Below the pieces are notes generated by a model. That model had not been told where the DNA came from. It saw only the letters and a program-made list of their open reading frames with translations, and did not search any database. This document shows, piece by piece, positions 28,402 through 36,380 of a stretch of 64,000 nt of DNA. A program made the translations under genes and the position numbers. Origin of the DNA: Litoreibacter roseus. Its GTDB lineage: Bacteria; Pseudomonadota; Alphaproteobacteria; Rhodobacterales; Rhodobacteraceae. Numbering within the stretch: position 1 is the first letter of the stretch; each line of letters begins with the position of its first letter. Where the stretch lies: NCBI RefSeq assembly GCF_009811795.1, contig NZ_BLJE01000005.1, positions 163,938 to 227,937 on the forward strand, in the 5' to 3' direction.

Positions 28402-28453
28402 GTCGGGCCAGCCCCCGACAGGCAACCGCCGCGCCTTAGAAAAAGCGCGGCGG
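28402..28453 (-). other. two tandem hairpins after the capsid gene
   Basis: CCGCCGCGC (28426-28434) pairs perfectly with GCGCGGCGG (28445-28453), loop 10 nt, starting 10 nt after the capsid stop. GTCGGG (28402-28407) pairs with CCCGAC (28414-28419). Neither has a U-run, so they look like 3'-end stabilisers or partial attenuators and not full terminators. Confidence 0.6.
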
Positions 28454-28462
28454 TCCAACAAT

Positions 28463-29668
28463 TTAGGAGGTCGAGAACTTCAGAAGCTTGATCGCAGCGA
28501 AATCGCTAACATCGCCGCCAACACGCTTGGTCGCATAGAACAGAACGTGTGGCTTGGCGCTGAACGGATCACGCAGGATACGCAGGTCAGGACGTTCCGC
28601 GATGGTGTAGCCTTTTGTGAAATCACCAAACGCAATCGCAGTGCTGTCGCTGCCGATATCAGGCATGTCTTCCGCGATCAGGACCGGATAGCCCATCAGG
28701 CGTGCAGGCTCACCGGCCGCCAGACCATCGGACCACAGGAAGCGGCCGTCCGCGTCTTTCATCTTGCGAACTGCACCGGCAGTCTTGGAATTCATGACGA
28801 AGGCGGCATTTGCGCGGTAACGAGCACCCAGCGAATAGACCAGATCGACAATTGCATCGGCAGCGGCACCGGATGCAAACTCACCGTCTGCGCCTGTCGC
28901 AATGTAGCCAAGCGAACCCCAGGACCATGTGTCATCTGACACGGTCGGATGCGTCAGGAAACCTTTAGGCTTGTCAACACCGTCGCCTGAAACGAACGCT
29001 GCGGCTTCCGCAGTCGCAAACTTGTCGGCAATGCGGCCAGCCAACCAGCTCTCGATGTCGAAGGCACTGTCGTCAAGCAGACGCTGGGACGCTTTCGGCA
29101 ATGCGGACAGTTCGTGCAAGGGCACAGAGATGCGCTCGAACTGAGGCGTTCCGGTTTCGACGGCATCCGCAGTTTCGGTGGCCCAACCGGAGCCCAGATC
29201 GGACCGGTCAACGAGAACTTCATAGGCCGTCGCTTCGACATTTACGACATTCGAAATGGCCCGCAGAGACGCGGAGGATTTCAAAACGGTCGAGATGGTA
29301 TCAGACGTCTGTGGATCGACCAGGTAGCCGCCATCCGCTGCAACAGCGGTTGTCATGCCCTTGGCATCCAGTTCCAGACCGCGCAGACCGTCATCATCAC
29401 CGGACCGCAGGTAAGCCTGAAATGCCTTTTGATGCGGTGCATCCGCGTCCATCGCGTTGGACAGGGCGGGGCGTGCAGCACGCGCGAAATTCTTGCGATC
29501 CAGATGGGTCATACGTTCTTCCTGTTGTTGAAACTTGGATTTGATATCAGCTTGGAATTCATTGAAATCGCTCAAGAACCCGGCCATCTCGGTCGTGAGG
29601 TCCAAAGCTGCGTCTTGGGTCTGAGGCACACCGTCCTCAGCCCGGGACTTTGTCTCGGGAGTCTTCAT
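28463..29668 (-). CDS. GTA g5, HK97-family major capsid protein
   Basis: Major capsid protein, 401 residues. The N-terminal ~100 residues contain a charged coiled coil (the delta domain removed by g4 protease). The HK97 core begins about residue 105, with GGYLVDPQTSDTI, VEATAYEVLVDRSD, and the C-terminal FGDFTKGYTIAERPDLRILRDPF. In the GTA it builds a small head with little room for DNA. Confidence 0.95.
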   Translation of the reverse strand: MKTPETKSRAEDGVPQTQDAALDLTTEMAGFLSDFNEFQADIKSKFQQQEERMTHLDRKNFARAARPALSNAMDADAPHQKAFQAYLRSGDDDGLRGLELDAKGMTTAVAADGGYLVDPQTSDTISTVLKSSASLRAISNVVNVEATAYEVLVDRSDLGSGWATETADAVETGTPQFERISVPLHELSALPKASQRLLDDSAFDIESWLAGRIADKFATAEAAAFVSGDGVDKPKGFLTHPTVSDDTWSWGSLGYIATGADGEFASGAAADAIVDLVYSLGARYRANAAFVMNSKTAGAVRKMKDADGRFLWSDGLAAGEPARLMGYPVLIAEDMPDIGSDSTAIAFGDFTKGYTIAERPDLRILRDPFSAKPHVLFYATKRVGGDVSDFAAIKLLKFSTS

Positions 29669-29703
29669 GTGTCATCCTGACATTGTTGTGTGAGAGAAAC
29701 GGA

Positions 29704-30276
29704 TCAGCCGACCGCAGGACCCGCCTTCAAGGACCGCCGCAGCGTGCGAAGCACACCGGCCAGATCCTGACCCGGATCTGCCGCCAGCGCTTCCGCCTTT
29801 GCGCCGACCCGCGCCTGCTGGAGCATCGGGAACGTGACCAAAGACACCTCCCAAAGCTCCAATTCTGCCAATTGCCTGCGGCCGTTGGCGTCCCGGTCGG
29901 CCTTGACCGTCCGGTATCCGATAGAAAGACCATCAATAGCGCCCGCCTCAATCAGCGCCGCTGCCTCACGTCCTTTCTGCGTTTCAGTGAGAAGGCGGCC
30001 CTTTACAAACAGGCCACGTTCATCTTCATAGACATCGTCCCAGACACCGATCGGCGTTGCGGGATCGTGCTGCCACAACAGCTTCACCGAAATACCCTGC
30101 ATCTTCAGGGTGTCCAGTGATTTAGCATAGGCACCGCGCTGTACGATGTCCCCGCCCTGGTCCTCGGCGCCAAACAGCGACGCATAGCCCGAGATGGTTG
30201 CATCAGAGCCCAGTTCGATATGGTCCGAAATCTGGCAATACTTCCGCTCTAACTCTGGCCCGTAATATGCTGTCAT
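29704..30276 (-). CDS. GTA g4, prohead protease
   Basis: HK97-type serine protease of 190 residues that trims the capsid protein. The N-terminal GYASLFGAEDQGGDIVQRGAY and the catalytic-region LLWQHDPATPIGVW (His) with DGLSIGYR (Ser) fit the family. The ATG at 30276 with AAAGGA upstream was chosen; the open frame extends further but without a ribosome site. Located as expected immediately before the capsid gene. Confidence 0.93.
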   Translation of the reverse strand: MTAYYGPELERKYCQISDHIELGSDATISGYASLFGAEDQGGDIVQRGAYAKSLDTLKMQGISVKLLWQHDPATPIGVWDDVYEDERGLFVKGRLLTETQKGREAAALIEAGAIDGLSIGYRTVKADRDANGRRQLAELELWEVSLVTFPMLQQARVGAKAEALAADPGQDLAGVLRTLRRSLKAGPAVG

Positions 30277-30296
30277 GATTGTCTTTTCCTTTTGTA

Positions 30297-30533
30297 TCAT
30301 GGCACCAGAAATCCGGTGACCGTCTCGCTTAGGATCGCGGCAGAAACGCCAAAAATTGTGAGCCAAACCCGTTTTTCCAGTCGCTCGATGCCCTGCTCAA
30401 TCAGGCCCAGCCGATATTCGAGACCTTTCCAGCGCTCTTGCTGGACCCGTTCGTTGGCCTCAACCGTATGAGCCGGTGCGTATTCGAACGGCTCATAAAG
30501 ATATCGCGACCCGCCGGCCTTGCGGGTCGACAT
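30297..30533 (-). CDS. GTA g3.5, small membrane/head protein
   Basis: A 78-residue protein between portal and protease, positional counterpart of R. capsulatus g3.5. A charged N-terminal half with a probable helix (ERWKGLEYRLGLIEQGIERLE) is followed by a C-terminal hydrophobic segment (VWLTIFGVSAAILSETVTGF). Its function is not established. It abuts the portal stop codon. Confidence 0.75.
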   Translation of the reverse strand: MSTRKAGGSRYLYEPFEYAPAHTVEANERVQQERWKGLEYRLGLIEQGIERLEKRVWLTIFGVSAAILSETVTGFLVP

Positions 30534-31708
30534 CAGCTCGCAGCCTCAGGGGGCAGGCCCAGCAAAACACGCTTTTCCGCCGTACTCAGAAATTCAGCAG
30601 CAGCGACCCGTGACCACTGCGCCTCACGTTCTGCCGAAAGCGCCGCGATCTGGTCCAGATCGGGCGCCAGCGCCACATCTTCACCCGCGATCTCGCCCAG
30701 CCAATGCGAGACTGCCCCCAAGACCTTGCCAGCCAAGGGCAGAACCGTCAGGCGATAGAAGGCACGGTTGGCCTCCTGATAATTCGCGTAGGTCGCGTCA
30801 CCCGGAATACCCAGAAGCATCGGCGGAACACCGAACGCCTGCGCGATCTCGCGGGCAGCAGCCTCTTTGGTTTTTTGGAACTCCATGTCGCTGGGGCTGA
30901 ACCCCATGGGCTTCCAGTCCAGACCACCTTCCAGAAGCATCGGGCGTCCGGCATTTCGCGCACCCTGATGGTGTGCCTCCATCTCGTTTTGCAGGCGTTC
31001 ATACTGATCGTTTGTCATGGCGCCCTGACCGTCAGAACCCTTGTAGACAATCGCGCCAGACGGACGCGCTGCGTTGTCGAGCAAGGATTTGGACCAGCGG
31101 GACGCGCTGTTGTGGACGTCAATGGCAGAAGCAGCAGCCTGAAGCGGTGAGAACCCGTAGTGGTCATCCTGAGGATGAAACGACCTGATATGGCAGATCG
31201 GGGCAACGTCGCCGGTCATATCAAAACGATGTTTTTTCCCGCCAACACGGTAGTCATACGCAACAGGCCAACCATCGCCGCCGGGAACAAGGTTCATTCG
31301 GTCCGACCGCAGAACGTGCAGTTCCACCGGAACACCCAAATCAGCACCAACCGCTTCTAAATATCCATTGCCCGACAACAGAAGCTGGCCATAAAGCGCT
31401 TCCAACAACTCGGCGCGCCCTTGGGCGGCATTGGGCCGGGACACCAAGGACAGCAGCGGGTGGGTCTCATAGCGCTGCCCCGCGTCCTGCAACACCAATG
31501 GCAGCGCGGCAGCAGCCTCGGCGATCATCTTGACAGACCGGAAGCCCACCGGGTTGCCGGAAAACCCTGCCTTCGTCAGCGACACCGTATCCCGCGGTGA
31601 CCAGGCAACGCGACCCGTGCCGTGATAGGCGATCACCCGCCCCGTCGCGGAGGCTTTGACCTCCGGCACGTCCTGCGTATCGCCCCGTTTTAGAAAATCG
31701 AACACCAT
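30533..31708 (-). CDS. GTA g3, portal protein
   Basis: HK97-type portal protein, 391 residues, forming the dodecameric DNA gate. Signature segments are SVKMIAEAAAALPLVL, YGQLLLSGNGYLE, SPLQAAASAIDVHNSASRW and FGVPPMLLGIPGDATYANYQEA. The ATG at 31708 has GAGGAG 6 nt upstream; seven to eight further upstream codons are open but less likely to be used. It abuts g3.5. Confidence 0.94.
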   Translation of the reverse strand: MVFDFLKRGDTQDVPEVKASATGRVIAYHGTGRVAWSPRDTVSLTKAGFSGNPVGFRSVKMIAEAAAALPLVLQDAGQRYETHPLLSLVSRPNAAQGRAELLEALYGQLLLSGNGYLEAVGADLGVPVELHVLRSDRMNLVPGGDGWPVAYDYRVGGKKHRFDMTGDVAPICHIRSFHPQDDHYGFSPLQAAASAIDVHNSASRWSKSLLDNAARPSGAIVYKGSDGQGAMTNDQYERLQNEMEAHHQGARNAGRPMLLEGGLDWKPMGFSPSDMEFQKTKEAAAREIAQAFGVPPMLLGIPGDATYANYQEANRAFYRLTVLPLAGKVLGAVSHWLGEIAGEDVALAPDLDQIAALSAEREAQWSRVAAAEFLSTAEKRVLLGLPPEAAS

Positions 31709-31730
31709 CTTCCGCTCCTCAAATCCCATC

Positions 31731-31762
31731 AAAAAAGGCCCTCGGATCGCGTCCGTGAGCCT
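31731..31762 (-). terminator. terminator-like hairpin between g2 and g3
   Basis: On the minus strand AGGCTCACGGA (31762-31752) pairs with TCCGAGGGCCT (31746-31736), ten of eleven pairs with a CGCGA loop, followed by TTTTTT (31736-31731). It sits in the 81-nt gap after the g2 stop, 22 nt before g3. By shape it is a good rho-independent terminator in the middle of the operon. Confidence 0.65.
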
Positions 31763-31789
31763 GAATTCTCTGTTTACTGTTATGTCGGG

Positions 31790-33190
31790 TCAGAGTGTCC
31801 GGACACTCGGACGTTCTGCGGGGCCGCCCATCAATTCCGTCAGCGCCCAGACCAATGCATCGACCCGGTCCGGCGACCCTCGGCCCACGTACCCTTGGGT
31901 GGTCATGTTGCACATCTGATCTTCCAACGCGCCCAGATCACTGTAATGCGCGACCCGGCCCTGCTCATAGAGCGCCGCAATCGGTTCCGCCCGCGCGATC
32001 TTACCACGCGTCGCCCGCACCGACTTGTAGGGTGTCATCGGAGATACCTGCCGCAACAAAGTCTCGACCAGATCTCCGCCTTGATTAACCTCAGCGACCA
32101 CGCGGTCGGCTCCGTGACGCTCATAGGCGGCGACCACGGCTTCCGCCCAGCCCTGTGGCGACGCCCCCTGGATGGTCGCATCTTCGATCACCACCGCGCG
32201 CCAGTCTTTCCGGGCGCCCTTCGTCTGCGCGCCGACCACCATAATCCCGCAGGCATCAGAGGCCTTGCCAGACGACACCGCAGGATCAACCGCAACCACG
32301 ATCCGGTCAAACTCGGGCAATTCGCTCACGCGCGTCCGTTCCAGCATGCTGGTTTTCCAAAGCGCACCTTCTGCATCGTCCAAGAGAACGCCATCCAGTT
32401 CCTGACGGCCCAGTCGGGTGCCGCCGTAGCGGTTCCGAACCTCCTCAAGAAAGTTCGATGCCAGGTAGGCCCGGTTTGCCTCGGTCGGTGCTGAAGTCCG
32501 CACGGTCGAGGACGCCTGCAATAATTGCTTGAGCACCTGAACATTGCGCGGGGTAGTCGTCACGACCTGCTGCGGGCGCTCCCCCAGACGCAAACCGAAC
32601 TGAAGCATGTCCCATGCCTCCTCGGCCTTTTTCCATTTCGCCAACTCATCGACCCAAGCCGCATCGAATTGCGGCCCACGCAGCGCTTCCGGAGAGGACG
32701 CGGAATGCGCTTCGGCAACCGCGCCGTTAGCCCAGACCAACCTGCGACGGGACGCTTCCCATTTGGGGCGGCGATCCGGCGGCGAACACGCAAGAATTCC
32801 GCTATCGCCAAAGATCATCACGTCGCGGACCTGATCGAAGGTTTCGCCCACCAGCGCGACCCGTTTGGCCCGCCCTGGATCCATGGGCATATCGCCTTCA
32901 ACCATCGAGCGAACCCACTCGGATCCGGCCCGCGTCTTGCCTGCGCCGCGACCGCCCATGATCACCCATGTGCGCCAGTCGCCCTCGGGGGCCAGTTGAT
33001 GGTCCAATGCCCAGAAATCAAACATCCACGGCAGCGCCGCCAATTCATGTTCGTCAAGACTGTCCAGAAACTGGTCCTGCACCGTTTGCGGCGCGGAGCT
33101 GAGCCAGGCGGCCCCCGATGACAGATCGTGCTCTTCCAAAATCGAGGGCGTACTCAGCGGCTTTGCCTGCCCGTTCTGACGTGAAATCAT
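31790..33190 (-). CDS. GTA g2, terminase large subunit
   Basis: DNA-packaging ATPase/nuclease. Walker A is GGRGAGKTRAG about residue 77-87, a Walker B-like segment is FDAAWVDELAKW, the TTTPRNVQVLK coupling motif follows, and the RNaseH-like nuclease begins at VAVDPAVSSGKASD. I chose the ATG at 33190 (GAGGG upstream), giving 466 residues; a TTG at 33211 is also in frame. Either start lies far inside g1 in another frame, so the two genes overlap by ~137 nt. Confidence 0.92.
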   Translation of the reverse strand: MISRQNGQAKPLSTPSILEEHDLSSGAAWLSSAPQTVQDQFLDSLDEHELAALPWMFDFWALDHQLAPEGDWRTWVIMGGRGAGKTRAGSEWVRSMVEGDMPMDPGRAKRVALVGETFDQVRDVMIFGDSGILACSPPDRRPKWEASRRRLVWANGAVAEAHSASSPEALRGPQFDAAWVDELAKWKKAEEAWDMLQFGLRLGERPQQVVTTTPRNVQVLKQLLQASSTVRTSAPTEANRAYLASNFLEEVRNRYGGTRLGRQELDGVLLDDAEGALWKTSMLERTRVSELPEFDRIVVAVDPAVSSGKASDACGIMVVGAQTKGARKDWRAVVIEDATIQGASPQGWAEAVVAAYERHGADRVVAEVNQGGDLVETLLRQVSPMTPYKSVRATRGKIARAEPIAALYEQGRVAHYSDLGALEDQMCNMTTQGYVGRGSPDRVDALVWALTELMGGPAERPSVRTL

Positions 33191-33425
33191 GTAATTTGCC
33201 CTCGTATTCAATCGTTAGCCGCAACAGGGCACCAACATCGCCCTTTATAATCTTTGCAATGTCGCCCGCCGTGGTCTCGCCGTCCCGAAGGCGATCACGT
33301 TCCCGCATTAAGTCCCTTTTGAGGTCCGTCATCATATCAAGAAGCGCGCCGAGATTTTCGTCTACGTTCTTCCGGAAATCGACGACGTCCCCCGCATCAC
33401 TTCCGTGGTGCGTTTGTCCATCCAT
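33054..33425 (-). CDS. GTA g1, terminase small subunit
   Basis: A 123-residue small terminase-like protein, first gene of the GTA operon. A central coiled coil (NLGALLDMMTDLKRDLMRER) and a helical region with GDVGALLRLTIEYEGKLHDF are seen; the known GTA TerS is an atypical short form without a clear cos/pac-specific DNA-binding domain. The start is uncertain between ATG 33425 and GTG 33446. The last ~45 codons overlap g2 in another frame. Confidence 0.85.
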   Translation of the reverse strand: MDGQTHHGSDAGDVVDFRKNVDENLGALLDMMTDLKRDLMRERDRLRDGETTAGDIAKIIKGDVGALLRLTIEYEGKLHDFTSERAGKAAEYALDFGRARSVIGGRLAQLRAANGAGPVSGQS

Positions 33426-33459
33426 CTCGTTTTCCCCGACAGTCACAGTGGTGGCAGTG

Positions 33460-33480
33460 TGTCTGACTTCCGTTCAGACA
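33460..33480 (-). other. hairpin just ahead of g1
   Basis: TGTCTGA (33460-33466) and TCAGACA (33474-33480) form a 7-bp stem with a 7-nt loop between the leader terminator and the g1 start. It could hide or present the g1 ribosome site. Confidence 0.4.
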
Positions 33481-33481
33481 T

Positions 33482-33516
33482 AAAAAAACGGCCCCGGATC
33501 ATCATGATCCGTGCCG
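33482..33516 (-). terminator. terminator in the GTA operon leader
   Basis: On the minus strand CGGC-A-CGGATC pairs with GATCCG-GG-GCCG around ATGAT, followed by seven T (33488-33482). It lies ~170 nt after mltG and only ~57 nt before g1. It can end mltG transcripts, but any GTA promoter located further upstream must read through it. Confidence 0.7.
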
Positions 33517-33532
33517 CTCGCCCAGTTCTTCC

Positions 33533-33605
33533 AGCTTGACAAAACCTATGCCTTAGACCGTTCGCAAAGTCAAGCTTATTCGCCACCCAAGGCAGCGAAC
33601 GGTCT
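33533..33605 (-). promoter_or_regulatory. interlocking inverted repeats in GTA leader
   Basis: AGACCGTTCGC (33555-33565) has its exact reverse complement at 33595-33605. AGCTTGAC (33533-33540) has its exact reverse complement at 33569-33576. The arms alternate, so the two stems cannot form together except as a pseudoknot. They lie directly before the leader terminator. Possible roles are alternative RNA folds of an attenuator, or paired binding sites for a regulator such as GafA. Confidence 0.5.
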
Positions 33606-33608
33606 TTA

Positions 33609-33623
33609 TTAACAAGCACTTAA
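33609..33623 (-). promoter_or_regulatory. CtrA-type site before GTA operon
   Basis: TTAA at 33609-33612 and TTAA at 33620-33623 with exactly 7 bases between match the full CtrA recognition pattern TTAA-N7-TTAA. It is placed where the GTA promoter is expected, between mltG and the leader structures. CtrA is known to govern GTA production in Rhodobacter. Confidence 0.5.
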
Positions 33624-33684
33624 CGTAACAGTGCGAAATCTCAACAAACAGTAAAGGACGGCCGGAAGCGTCAAGGAAACAAGG

Positions 33685-34845
33685 CTATTGGCTCTCGTTT
33701 CGCTGGGCCTCGATCTCACGCCAACGCGCGACATTCTCATTATGCTCACCGATTGTCTCTGCGAACGCATGCCCGCCAGTGCCGTCCGCCACAAAGAAGA
33801 TGTATGGCGTTTCGTCCGGATTAAGCGCCGCTTCGATAGAGGCACGCCCCGGATTCGCAATCGGCGTCGGTGGAAGCGCAGGGATCACGTAGGTGTTGTA
33901 GGGTGTGCGCGTCCGCAATTCGGATCGCCGCAAGCCACGACCTAGCCCGTTACTCTCCCCTTTTGTGATCCCGTAGATCACTGTGGGATCCGTCTGCAGC
34001 TTCATGCCTTGACGCAGTCTATTGGTAAAGACAGAGGCCACCTGCCCCCGCTCCTCCGGCATGCCCGTCTCCTTTTCCACAATAGAAGCCAGGATAAGCG
34101 CCTCTTCCGGTGTCTCAAGCGGCACTTCGGGATCGCGTGCAGCCCAGGCTTCCGCCAGAATGGATTTCTGCGCTGCTTCCATACGCTGCAAAATCTCGCC
34201 CCGGTTGGTACCGCGCGCGACCTCATAGGTGTCCGGCGCAAGGGAACCCTCTGCAGGCACCCCAATCAACTCCCCGGTCAGGAACTCGGCATTCTTCAGA
34301 CCTTCGACAATTTGCCAGCTCGACAGACCTTCCGCGACGGAGACCCGGTAGACAATCGGCACTTCGGCCGCAATCGCCTCGCTATAGGCCTCTGGCACGT
34401 CCTCACCTGCGGCAAACGCGGCAAGGATCGTCTCCTCACCCGTTCCGGGCGTACGCTCCCGAAAACGAGTCTCGGCGCCGGAATTCCGGATGATGTAGTT
34501 GACGACATAGCGGAACGTGCTGGGACCACCTGCTGTCAGAATATCCATGATCTCCGCCATCGAAGCGCCTGCCGGCAGCTCGTAACTGCCAAACTTCAGA
34601 TCACTTGCCGTGTCTGCATACTCTGCACCAATCCGAAAGAGCATGGGTGATGTGATCGCACCCGTTGCCTCAAGCCGCTGACTGACAACTCGCAATGACG
34701 CACCCCTTGGCACCTCAAAGAATGTTGCCGTCTCCAGCGGGCCTTCCGATGTATATTGAGATTGCCCCCATCCAACCGCGATCCCAAGGCCGACGAGCAG
34801 CACAATAAAAACGCTCAGCGCGTTTGAGGCGATGGATTTCCACAT
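33685..34845 (-). CDS. mltG: endolytic transglycosylase MltG
   Basis: Inner-membrane lytic transglycosylase that cuts nascent peptidoglycan strands. An N-terminal signal-anchor (ALSVFIVLLVGLGIAVGW) is followed by a LysM-like domain and the YceG/MltG catalytic domain. The catalytic Glu lies in ILASIVEKETG, and RLRQGMKLQTDPTVIYG is the family block. The length of 386 is normal. Its ATG overlaps the fabF stop (ATGA), so translation is coupled. It flanks the GTA operon on the promoter side. Confidence 0.95.
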   Translation of the reverse strand: MWKSIASNALSVFIVLLVGLGIAVGWGQSQYTSEGPLETATFFEVPRGASLRVVSQRLEATGAITSPMLFRIGAEYADTASDLKFGSYELPAGASMAEIMDILTAGGPSTFRYVVNYIIRNSGAETRFRERTPGTGEETILAAFAAGEDVPEAYSEAIAAEVPIVYRVSVAEGLSSWQIVEGLKNAEFLTGELIGVPAEGSLAPDTYEVARGTNRGEILQRMEAAQKSILAEAWAARDPEVPLETPEEALILASIVEKETGMPEERGQVASVFTNRLRQGMKLQTDPTVIYGITKGESNGLGRGLRRSELRTRTPYNTYVIPALPPTPIANPGRASIEAALNPDETPYIFFVADGTGGHAFAETIGEHNENVARWREIEAQRNESQ

Positions 34846-36107
34846 CAGCCGTCAACCTTGCGCATGATCAGGCAGGCATTTGTGCCACCAAAGCCGAAAG
34901 AGTTCGACAAAACCACATTGATCTCGCGCTCAACCTTCTGCTTCGCACATAGGTTGATCTCGGTCTCCGCGGCGGGCGTCTCCAGATTGATTGTGGGCGG
35001 CGCGACCTGATCCCGGATCGCCAGAATGCAGAAGATCGCTTCAATCGCGCCAGCAGCCCCCAAAAGGTGCCCGGTCGCTGACTTGGTCGAAGACATGGCC
35101 GTCGAGCTTGCCGCGTCTCCCAGCAAGCGCTCTACTGCGCCAAGCTCAATCGTATCAGCCATGGTGGAGGTGCCGTGGGCGTTCACGTAATCGATCTCGG
35201 ACACATCAATGCCGGCACGCTTGACTGCGGCACGCATGGCGCGCTCTGCGCCTTCATGATCGGGCGGTGGTGCCGTGATGTGATGGGCGTCGCCGGACAG
35301 CCCGTAGCCGATCACTTCCGCATAAATCTTTGCACCGCGGGCCTTGGCATGCTCGTATTCTTCGAGAACCACGACGCCAGCGCCCTCACCCATGACAAAA
35401 CCATCGCTGTCTGCATCCCACGGGCGGCTTGCCTTCTCGGGCTCATCGCTGCGCTTGGTCGACAGCGCCTTGCACGCGTTGAAGCCTGCAATCCCGATTT
35501 CGCAAATCGGGCTTTCCGCGCCGCCTGCAATCATCACATCCGCATCGTCCAGCATGATAAGCCGCGATGCGTCACCTATGGCATGCGCCCCGGTGGAACA
35601 CGCCGTGACGACCGCGTGGTTTGGTCCCTTGAAGCCGTATCGAATACCCACCTGCCCGGAGACGAGGTTGATCAGAGAGGCCGGGATAAAAAATGGCGAA
35701 ACCCGGCGAGGACCGCGTTCCTTGATCAAAACGGCAGTATCTGCAATCGAGGAAAGCCCCCCGATGCCAGATCCGATCATGACGCCGGTCCGCTCAAGGC
35801 TTTCCGCATCTTCTGGGGTCCATTTGGCATCTTTCACGGCCATGTCGGCCGCAGCCATCCCGTAAAGAATAAAGTCGTCGACCTTGCGCTGCTCTTTCGG
35901 CTCCATCCAGTCGTCAGGGTTGAACGTGCCATCCGATCCGTCCCCACGCGGGATTTCACAGGCGTAATCCGTGCCAAGGTGGGACGCATCAAATCGGGTA
36001 ATCGTGCCCGCACCGGACTGTCCCGCCAAAAGGCGTTGCCACGTGTCTTCGACACCGCTGGCCAAAGGCGTCACCATGCCCAGACCTGTCACCACCACTC
36101 GCCGCAT
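34845..36107 (-). CDS. fabF: 3-oxoacyl-ACP synthase II
   Basis: KAS II condensing enzyme, elongating acyl-ACP with malonyl-ACP. Catalytic Cys lies in TACSTGAHAIGDA, and the two His lie in NAHGTSTMADTIELG and KSATGHLLGAAG. The FGFGGTNACL end is canonical. The ATG at 36107 gives MRRVVVTGLGMVTPL, the family start, and 420 residues; upstream open codons are not expected to be used. It is co-transcribed with mltG. acpP, normally its neighbour, is separated by two plus-strand genes here. Confidence 0.96.
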   Translation of the reverse strand: MRRVVVTGLGMVTPLASGVEDTWQRLLAGQSGAGTITRFDASHLGTDYACEIPRGDGSDGTFNPDDWMEPKEQRKVDDFILYGMAAADMAVKDAKWTPEDAESLERTGVMIGSGIGGLSSIADTAVLIKERGPRRVSPFFIPASLINLVSGQVGIRYGFKGPNHAVVTACSTGAHAIGDASRLIMLDDADVMIAGGAESPICEIGIAGFNACKALSTKRSDEPEKASRPWDADSDGFVMGEGAGVVVLEEYEHAKARGAKIYAEVIGYGLSGDAHHITAPPPDHEGAERAMRAAVKRAGIDVSEIDYVNAHGTSTMADTIELGAVERLLGDAASSTAMSSTKSATGHLLGAAGAIEAIFCILAIRDQVAPPTINLETPAAETEINLCAKQKVEREINVVLSNSFGFGGTNACLIMRKVDG

Positions 36108-36380
36108 ACCCCACCCCTTTTCTTTCACGTTCCAAAGGTTCCAGCAGGTCTTACACGTGCCGCCCCCCGAGGGGCAAGCCTCTCGCGGTGTCACCGGAAC
36201 CTCGAAGCGCCCAGTACGGGTGCAAATTCCCGCCTATCTTCTCCACGAACTGACGTCATCGCGCACCAAGCAATCAAATCTTAGAACTTACGATGTCCTA
36301 TGACGCAATTGCGCTGGACGGCTCGACAATTCTGACACAGTCTGAGCTTGGGATGATGTCGAAAAGACACGTTGGGACAC

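Noticed and set aside
18721..33425. Active prophage
   Set aside because: No integrase, excisionase, repressor, replication or lysis genes and no attachment repeats; gene order equals the RcGTA.
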